Source: Romanomermis culicivorax (lineage: Eukaryota; Nematoda; Enoplea; Mermithida; Mermithidae). From it: a DNA stretch of 64,000 nt. Of this stretch, positions 1-9,400 are shown in pieces. Position numbers and translations under genes: made by a program. The stretch's first letter is position 1, and each line of letters opens with the position of its first letter. The stretch is taken from assembly GCA_963922205.1 (NCBI GenBank), contig CAWUHX010000223.1:434001-498000 (forward strand). The letters run 5' to 3'. The notes under the pieces were generated by a model, which was not told the DNA's origin, searched no databases, and worked only from the letters and a program-made list of their open reading frames with translations.

Positions 1-2553
1 TGGAAATCAAGACATACTGATGGCAGGGAGTGGCTGAGAATAGAATTTGACACCTCAACAAATTGTCTCCCATTGAAATAATCTGCAATCTAGTCCCGTT
101 GCAGAGACCTTCCGAGATGCTCAAGTTCTTGATAAGCATTACAATAGCGCCCACTTTTAGATGAAGCAAGTAGGGTGGGAAGCCACTGAGCATTCTCAAG
201 TGAATGTTTTCGAAGACATTATCACCAACATTGAGTTGCAAACCATTGATGTTATGTTGCAGGACAGAATCGTTGTCGCCAGCTATGTACAATGAATCGG
301 TCGAGGGAAAGATTCGCCCTTGGCCGTACCGGTACCCAGGTATACTGTAGTTAGAGGACGTGCAAATCGCAGTTGTACTGTAACCAAACAGGCCATGCGG
401 CGCTACAGTAACCTATCCGATCACATGCAGTGAATGTAGACCCAAATTGAAGAGAAAAAGGGAAATAAAAGAAAAAGAAAGCTCAGACTAGAGTGAGGCT
501 GAATACTCGATTTACTCAACTCTGGGAATTTATGACTCTTGGGGAGTAACTCTGGGGGAAAATCGGACACAGGGGATAAACTAAAGCTTAGGGGAGTTAC
601 TTGACTCATAAGGCATTAATTTACCCACAAGAATCATTAATTTCATCACACGTGGGGCAAATCCCGACCTACAGTAATTAAACTCTACTCAAATGCAGTG
701 CTATCTGAGTTGGCGTTAAACTCGAACATAAGGGCTTATTCTGACCTAAGGGGCATTGTACCTTCTTATGGGCGTATCCGCTTACATGAGGGCAAAAATT
801 TCATCCTATGGGTCAGTAATCCCACGTCGAATGCGAATCAGCAGACCTGAGAGAGGTTTCCCCACTCAAGTGGCGATTCTCATGATCTGACGGAGGTTTC
901 CCCACTCAAACCGACATTTTACCTAATTGAAAGAGGTATCTCACTCAAAAGGGTAAAAGGTTCGTTCCTAAGGACTGTGAAGTCAGATTTAAAGGTCGAT
1001 TTTCCAGCCTCGCCATGTCACATTAAGTAGAAATTAGGAGCCATGTCACATTAAACGAAGTGGTGATCAGTCACATTTGATGGGAAACCCATACCATATC
1101 CCATAGGTAATACGGCCATGTCACTGGAAGTGGCATGCTGTGACCCCGTTGGGTGGCTCCGTTATAATTAATCTACTTCGGGAACCCAACCCAGCTGGTA
1201 CTACCACAGGTAAACCTATGGTGTACCTCGGCCTTGTCCTAGGGTTAATGCTGTAGAATAATGGACAACGCGGCCGGGTCAGGGGTGCCAATCCCTAGTC
1301 CTCATTCACCGGAATGGGGGACGGTGCCATTCGAAGAATGGCGTACAGTAGGGGACCCGATTGTTAACCTAAATCCCCTTATTGGCCCTGACCTTAAAGG
1401 TCTGAGGGCTTTCTTAACTGAGGGTACTTCCGGGGGAAAACTAGCTTAGGGGAGACTCCCACCAATATACCCTCAACAACAATAACCCCTGAGAAGACTT
1501 AGGAAACCTCTTCTCAAATCACTGTGATGGGTTCGGGCTCAAGTTGGGGTACTATGGGGGGCAATGTGCGGGGACGGGAATCCGGGCGATTCGGCAGGGG
1601 GGTTCGGCGGCTGCTGATCGGCAGGCGACGGTAACAGTTGTTTCCTCAGCGAGGGCGACAGGGTTCTACGATTAATGGGGACGGGGATGGGTTCCTACGG
1701 TCGGGCTACTGTAGTGGTAACGTATGTAAAGGGCTGGAGGTGAATCATGCTAATTTTATTCGACGTGCAGCAAAACGCAGTTGACAATATGAAATATAAT
1801 AAAAAATCCGACGACGGCGAACGCGGACGCAAAGGCTAAAGACGGAAACCAGTTAGGCCCAATAATGAGTGACAAAAAAGACAAAACATGCCCTTTTAAA
1901 GGGCTCCATAAACTACAGTATGCCTTAGGCGGAGTTAACACTCCCCCAAGCTATATTCTGCAGAGAGAAATCATTGCAGAAGATGCCTATGATCACATAG
2001 ACATTTTCCAGTTCACAACGTTAAGCATTGGGACAAGTTTTCACTCTCCATGCTTAACCTAGGAATGTCACTAGTGAGAATTTCCAACTAGTCGTTTCAC
2101 GTTGCAAAACGTCGCTAGTTTTTTCTGATAAGAGGTGCACGTTGTGCTCCAATTACAGTGATGAGCTCGGAGAGCTTATCTCTAACGGAAATTCTTGACT
2201 AGCGGGCACATACCATAGTCTACGTGAATAACAAAGTAATAATTGGAAACGGAAATAAAATGTGCGCAAAAGCAAGAGAAATAAACATAAAAAAGTACAC
2301 ACATAAATTGCATGTAAAAAGTATAAAAACGAAACGCAAAATTGATGTAAATTACTGTAACACAAAACATAACGAAAAACATAATGAAAAATTGTGATGT
2401 GAATCACGTGACATTCGACGAAATCCGTCAGCACATGACAGTGTACTAACATAACTAATTGATGTCAACTCAAGCAAGGAAGCTGACAAAACATCCTTTA
2501 TAAAGATTTGTGGTTTTCTTGCAAAATTTTCAATATTTTCCAAACAAATAATG
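1..2553. other. Non-coding flank, no gene seen
   Basis: No reading frame here looks like a protein gene; the open frames are short and of random composition. Short direct repeats are visible: GAGGTTTCCCCACTCAA-like words recur between 847 and 950, and GCCATGTCACATTAA recurs between 1012 and 1060 with a weaker copy near 1115. These look like remnants of tandemly arranged repeat DNA. The stretch ends at the AAAG target duplication of the LTR element. Confidence 0.5.
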
Positions 2554-2557
2554 AAAG

Positions 2558-3461
2558 TGTAACGACCAGATTTCTGTGAGGTACTTTACTTGGACCAATC
2601 GGTCGATACGGCGGGGTAAATAGCGGGACGGGGCGAGGGCGAACGGTTACAACACAACAACGGGTAATCGACGGTCGCTTGAACGTCGACAAAATAAAAC
2701 GCGCTTCGAATAAGAACGGACGGGGGCCTCGGTTTAAATGCTTTCGAATAGTCGGCCGCTTGCAAATGTATAAAAAGACGGGGGCGAGCGCGGAGTCAAA
2801 ATAAAAACGATACAAGAATACGAATGAGAATAATGATCAAAATCACGCTTTGCTTCTTCTTTTATACGGCGATTTTGGCCACTCCCTGGACGCTGCGGGA
2901 GGTCGAGCTTCTGTCCGTCTTCTTCCGCCAATCGTCGTTTCTGGCTACGCTTCTTATGCTTTCTTAGTTACGCCTCTCTAACGCTTTTCTGGTACCGTAT
3001 GCTTTCTGTGCTTCACTTGCTTTCTACGGTGGGCTTGGCCACACCTCTGTGCTTCTGTGCATGCTTCCTGTATCGGTTTCTCTGTATACACACGTTTTGT
3101 GGGGCCGCCGCTACTGTTACACTTGAGACTACTGTACGGCGGGGCTTCTACGTATTTTACTGTGTGCAGGTGTTGTTTACGATTTTTACGGGGGATTACG
3201 GTAGCTGTGGAATGTGTAGTTTAGTGTAGGTTCTAGGGGAACAGCTGCCGTTTGTGCAAATTAATTAGGGCATCTTAATTGGGCTATCGGGGTGTGAACG
3301 GATCAAAATAAAGTACTTCACGTAATTTTGTAGGAATGTTTGGGTGTGAATCCCAGACATCCTTGAGACGATAAAATGTGAAAATAAAATAATATCTAAT
3401 AAATGTCTATTACATACAGTATGCTACATGTTTACAGTACTGCTTTAGCAGGTACGTTACA
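2558..3461 (-). repeat. 3' LTR of the Gag-Env-Pol element
   Basis: A 904-bp direct repeat of 10966-11869. Its outer ends are the inverted words TGTAAC and GTTACA. It carries the same minus-strand TATAAAAG box (2859-2866) as the 5' LTR. The left flank is the AAAG target duplication. Confidence 0.96.
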
Positions 3462-3475
3462 TTTCCCTCCTTCCG
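3462..3475 (-). promoter_or_regulatory. Polypurine tract
   Basis: Read on the minus strand, the bases immediately upstream of the 3' LTR are GGAAGGAGGGAAA, an uninterrupted purine run in the position where plus-strand DNA synthesis of LTR elements is primed. The polyprotein stop codon lies 18 bases further upstream. Confidence 0.8.
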
Positions 3476-3492
3476 GAGTTGAACGTCCTCGT

Positions 3493-6400
3493 TCAAGGCT
3501 TTCGAGGTTGAGGAGGGGTGGGGGTAGATGCGATAGTTGCTTTCCGAGGGTAGAAAGGGGTTGTTTCGTTTACATGCACCGTAAATGTAATATTCTTATG
3601 GGGGTGTTTCAGTGTAACGTTGGGGTACATGAAATTTGTAACTGTATAGGGTCCGTTTTGGCGAGGGAGGAATTTGGGAGTCAGCCCTTGTTTACACGAA
3701 TGATTTTTGTAGAGGATAAGATCACCTGCCTTGTAATGTATGTTCTGAGCATGCTTGTTATACTGACGGGTATAGTGGGCTTGGGCTTTTTGCAAACTTT
3801 TCTGCACGGTTGAGAGTGCCTCTGTAAAATGTGATTTTACACGAAGGGCGTAATCGTCTAAATCAACCATGTAGGACGTGGGGAAAAAATTTAAAGCTGC
3901 ATCTGACGGCAGATTAGCTTGTCTACCGTGGAGTAATTCAAATGGGGGATAGGAAGTGCTATCATTTTTATGGATGTTGATCGAAAAAACGGCATAGGGT
4001 AGATAAGTATCCCAATCAGTGTGATTTGAATTGATGTACATGCGGATACGGGTGGCTAGGGTTTGGTTGCAACGCTCAACTTCCCCATTGGCAATGGGAT
4101 GGTATGGGGTAGTATGAATTTTCTGAGTATTGCATAAACTGGTGATCCGTGAGAAAAGATCGGATACGAAATCGGTGCCACGATCACAATGGATGATTTT
4201 TGGGGACCCATGACGACAAACAATTTTGGTTACGAATAACTTGGCAATAGTGGCTGCGGTGATGTCAGGGGTCGGGAATGCCTCTACATACTTCGTGAAA
4301 TAATCGATGAAAACGACAATGAATCGGTTGCCGTCTTCAGTGAGGGGTAACGGTCCCATGCAATCAACACCAACTCGATCAAATGGGCCAGTTGGCTGAA
4401 TTGGTACCAAGTTTGCATGGACTTTGTGCCTAAGAGCTTTCTGTGTCTGGCATGGGTGGCAAGTTTTGCAGTAACGTTTGATATCACGGCTCATTTGGGG
4501 CCAAAAATATTTCTGTCTGAGCAAGTGTAAAGTTTTCCGGGCCGCAAAATGACCTGTGAACTTGCTGTCATGATGTGAGGCGATGAGATGCTGGACTTGG
4601 GACTTGGGAATGTATAGTTTTGCCTGTTTGTCGACTATACGGAAGAGAATGTTTTGGTGCACTGCAAATTTGATAAGGGCAAGGGGGTGTTTTTGGGCGA
4701 TTTTTGCTAAAATACTTTTGACAGTTGGATCTGTGCGTTGGAGTTCGGCAAAGTTTTTCTGTTGCTCTTCTTGTTCAGTTGCTTCGGCTTCCAAAACTGA
4801 ATTGATAGTTGATATTTCGGGGCGGGTTTCTAATTGCTCAATATCAAAGGATTGCTTTGCTGCTTGCGAGGGGAATCGAGAAACTGCATCTGCGTTGCGG
4901 TTAGCAGTGCCTTTCTTAGGTCGAATGTCGAGTTGAATGCCAGAGAGGGCTAATCCCCAACGGGCAATGCGAGGGGACGGGTTTTCCTTTTGTAAGACTG
5001 CCTGAACTGCTGTGTGGTCAGTGTGTACAATAACATGTTGCTGGAAAAGATAGGGGCGGAAATACTTGACAAATTCGACTACTGCAAGGGTTTCCAACTC
5101 GGTTATCGGGTAGTTGCGTTCTGCGGGTTTCAATGTGCGGCTCCCAAAAGCAATGGGGCGATCCTGACCTTTACTATCTAGCTGACTGAGGATGGCGCCG
5201 ATTCCGAGTTTTGAGGCGTCAGTTTGCAGGATAAACGGTTTTGTGAAGTCGGGGTGCTGCAGTATTGGGGCATGAATGAGTAATTCTTTTAATTTAGTGA
5301 ATGCATTTTGTTGTTCAGGGCCCCAGGAAAATTCGGAATTCTTTTTGAGTAGCGATGTGAGTGGGCTAGAAACTTGGGAGCAATTTGGGATGAATCTGCG
5401 ATAATATGAGGGTAGACCAAGGAATGACTTAACTTCTTTTGAGCTTTTGGGTGTGGGTATGTCATAAATGGCCTGTACCTTATGGGGATCTGGTGAAATG
5501 CCTTGCTGAGAAATGACGTGGCCTAAGTATTGGACTTGGGGCTGGCAGAATTTGCATTTTTGTATGTTTAGCTTAAGGCCTGCTTGTGAGAATCGGGCAA
5601 GAATAGTGTCTAAACGTTCCAGCATTTGGGCATGGGAGTCTGCGAATACCAAAACATCGTCGAGATACACAAGGCATGTGTTCCATTGCAGACCCGAAAG
5701 AATAACATCCATCAACCTTTGGAATGTGGCTGGGGCATTGGTGAGTCCAAAGGGGAGGTAATTGAATTGATACTGGCCGGCTGAGCAATTGAAGGCCGTT
5801 TTTTCTCTGTCTGCTTGTGCTATGGGAATGGAATAGTATGCATTGGATTGGTCCAGGGACGTGAAATATTTCATTCCACGGAGGGTGTCTAGAATTTCGT
5901 CTATACGGGGTAAGGGGTAGGTATCTTTTTTGGTGACTTTGTTGAGGCCTCTAAAATCAATGCATAAACGATGGCCTCCGTCTTTTTTGGGAACTAAAAC
6001 TGTGTTGGTACACCATGGGGAATTGCTTTGGCTTATGACACCTGCTGCTGCGAGTTGCTCAACTTCTGCTTGTATGATGTGCTTTTCTTTTGGGGAAGTC
6101 CGATAAAGTTGTCTACGTACGGGTTGGGAGCCATTGGTGTCAATTGTATGTGAAACGAGGGTAGTTCTACCTACATCCATTTTGGATTTAGCATATAATG
6201 TAGGGTACTTTGATAGGGCGCGTAGGAGTTGCATTTTTTCTGCTTCTGTGAGGTCACTGGAGGTTAAATTGACGTTTTCTTTTAACCATGTGAATGTATC
6301 AAAACGGTTGGGCTGGCTTCGCGTGGAAGGGGTTACGTTGGCGGGAGTATTTTGTTTCGGGATGTAGCATGAGACTGTACCAATGCATGTTCCAGGATAA

Positions 6401-9400
6401 AGAATTTGGGCTGTTTCTTGTGTGTTTAAGACGGATATGCGTATGCGACTGTTTTGATTCTCAGATATACAAGCTGCGAAATGGACTTTGGGATTCTGTT
6501 TGGGTTTTGGGGTGAATTCAAGCTGTTTGACCTGTAAGTACGATTTGGGCAAGGGGACAGTAAATTCGGTTACTGTACGGGGTGGTAATTCTAATTTCTC
6601 GTCTAGATAAGTTCCACCACGAGTTGAAAGAGGGCTATATTCTAGGCCATCACAAGGTAGTATAACATTGCCAAATTTTACCTGAGATTTTTGATTGTTG
6701 ATAGTGTATTCCGAAAATCGACTGAGAAAGTTTTTGCCTAAAAGGATGTCTGCTGTGCAATCTTTTTGGACATGGACCATGATTGTTTCCTGGATTGTTT
6801 GGGCTGTCACTGTGACGAAAGTGGTGCCTACAAAGTGAATCGGAAGATTATTTGCTGCTTTTGCTTGGACTAGTGGGGGTTTCATGTCTAACTGTAGGAT
6901 TTGAGCGATTCGGGAATCAATGAGTGAGTAAACGGCACCAGTGTCAATCATGCCTTTTGTCATTAATTTGCCATTAAGTGTGATTGGAATATGAGGGGTA
7001 TGTTTCTCAGGTACGTTTTGGGGTGGCTTATTTGATGCAGGTTGCTGAATTTGATTAATGAGTTCGATTGCAGGAGTTCGGGGGGTATCGATATCGACAA
7101 GGACGTATTTCTGCTGTGTTTGCGCCCCACGACGATTAGCTAATTCTAAAAGAGCATGGCCGAATGATGGAGGAATAGTCTCATGTAAATGTCTGTTGTT
7201 TGATGGTATTTCGTATGCATGTTCGTTTGTGGTATGATGCTTTGGAGAGGGGAAGTATTTTCGAAGAACGAGAAACGAATAAAAGACGCCTGCAATAACT
7301 ACAGTAATAACGGCGAGGTTGATAATGATTTGCAGGGGTCCTTTGAGTAAATTGTTTAATCCGTCCGTGAGACTTTGGGTGGTACCGGTTATTACATGTT
7401 CTATGCCTTGACCGGCGCCAGAGAGTGTATTTCCGAGTGCTTGGCCAGTGCCTGAGATCATGTTGTAAACTGTATCGGAATTGAGAGACATTTGGGCGGT
7501 GTAATTGACGAGTTTTTTGACGACGTTTTCGAGTGTGTGAGTTTTGTAAATGTATTGTTTCAAAAAGAGTAAGTTGGTTGAAATAGTTGCAAGTTGATCA
7601 TGAAAAATGGCGGGTGTATTAAAATGAAAAAGGGAGAAATTTTGGTTCCAGACGATTTCTAAGGGTAAGTTTGTGACATGTGGGGATCCTGTTTCACTTA
7701 CCCATGTATTATTCTGTTTGTAAAGGGCTACATGCATGTGATGGCAATCAACAGTTTGTGAGAAAGGGGTCAAATCGTTGCCTCCTGGATTTGAAAACAT
7801 GAGTTCAGTTCCTACGAGAATGGGCAAAAGTTTGTAGCATGTTTGGTTGATTTTATGGTTGTAAAAGACTTTGGACGCGTTTACCTGCTTGCAGGGCCAG
7901 ACTGTGAGGGCTTCTCCTGTGAATTCTGCTATGATGTCCGTTCGCTGTAGGAATGCACGTGCTCCAAGGGTTGCATCAAGACGTAAAATTTGCCATACGA
8001 GATCAAGGTGACGCTGTGCCTGTCTGCATAATTCATTCCATACATTTTTGAAATTTTGAATTTCGAATTCCTGTATTTTGTCTGCTAGATAGTTTAGTTT
8101 TGCATTGATGGGTTCAAAATCATCAAAATCGTATAGTGTAGTATGAGTTTCGTTGGTTTTTGGGGTTAAAAATGCGTTACGATGTAGTGTGCTTTTGTCT
8201 AATTGTACAATAATGCCTTGTTCGGTTAGAATGCTGTCTTGGATTTCTGGGCAATTGGGGTTCGAAAAAACTGTATTTTTAACCGAGAATGCACCTTGTA
8301 GTTCTTCTATTATCATGTGTGTTTGCGTGAGTTTGATGGGATGTGTATTTTTGTATTCGAAAGGGCATAAGTTTTCAAATGCTGTTTCATTCCAGATAAT
8401 GGATCCGTCGGCTGTGACACAATGACCTGATGTCGGTTTGCATGACCCTAGGTCGCCTAATGTACCTGTCATAGATTTTCCATTCCAAGATGCTATTTGT
8501 CCTATTTCTATGATGACGTTAGTGACCGAGGTACAATGGTCTGTACAACACCATGTGTATTCTACGCTTAGGGAGTTATTTGTTGACCAAAATCCTGGTT
8601 GGGTTTCGTATAATTTTTGACCGTTGTGTTCTTTGTCTATAACGATTGCCTTACAAACATGTGGGGTTAGATTTTGCATTTGGGTCTGGTCGAAGACAAT
8701 ACCTTTTGATCCAAAAAATCCTGTATTAGTACAAATTTTGCGTTTGCGAACACTGCATTTGTATGCGTCTGTAATGTGGGGCTTAGTGGAGGGGATATAG
8801 ATTTTTCCGAATGTTTGTACGGGTTTGTCTACTGTGGAAGGGGGCATGCATGATACAAGTTTTGGTATGCTGACTGAGTGACCGCTCAATGAAGTTCCAC
8901 ACATCTGAAATTGGGCACTACACGATGTGGGGATTATTATACATAAAAATATACAATACAATGGCCAATGTAGTGTTTTAGTGGAGGCGGCGGGGTACTG
9001 TGTTTTTTCGCTCTGCTCGATTTGGCGTGGCGGTTTTTGGTGTTGTCGTTTTGCAATTTTGAGCTGAGGGGGTGGCCGGTTTGCAATCTGAACGTTCTGT
9101 AAAACTTTAGAAGTTGAGTTATGGGATGGGGTTTGGACTTGCTTACTTGCGGGGGTTGGTAGAAGCGTTTGGCGGGGGCGGAATTGGTAGGGTTCAGGGG
9201 TCAGGCCATGGAGAAGGGATAACAAGTTGCGGCCTGTTTTCGACGGGGTTTCGGAGGCGGTGGGCGGCGTTGTGTCTTGCTTTCGGGGGATTTTGTAGCC
9301 TACGGGGATGGTGGGCGGCGATTTTTCGATTTTTGCGGCTTCAGGCGTGGGGGGTGGTGACATGGCGCACCAATCGGGTACGTCCAGATCAAGGACGTAT

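Noticed and set aside
1261-1449. 62-codon plus-strand frame with a good ATG
   Set aside because: Short, proline/glycine-rich, without homology or splice context; not enough support.
2999-3229. 76-codon open frame, identical copy at 11407-11637
   Set aside because: It lies within the LTR in both places on the strand opposite to the element. The duplication follows from the LTR, not from gene selection.
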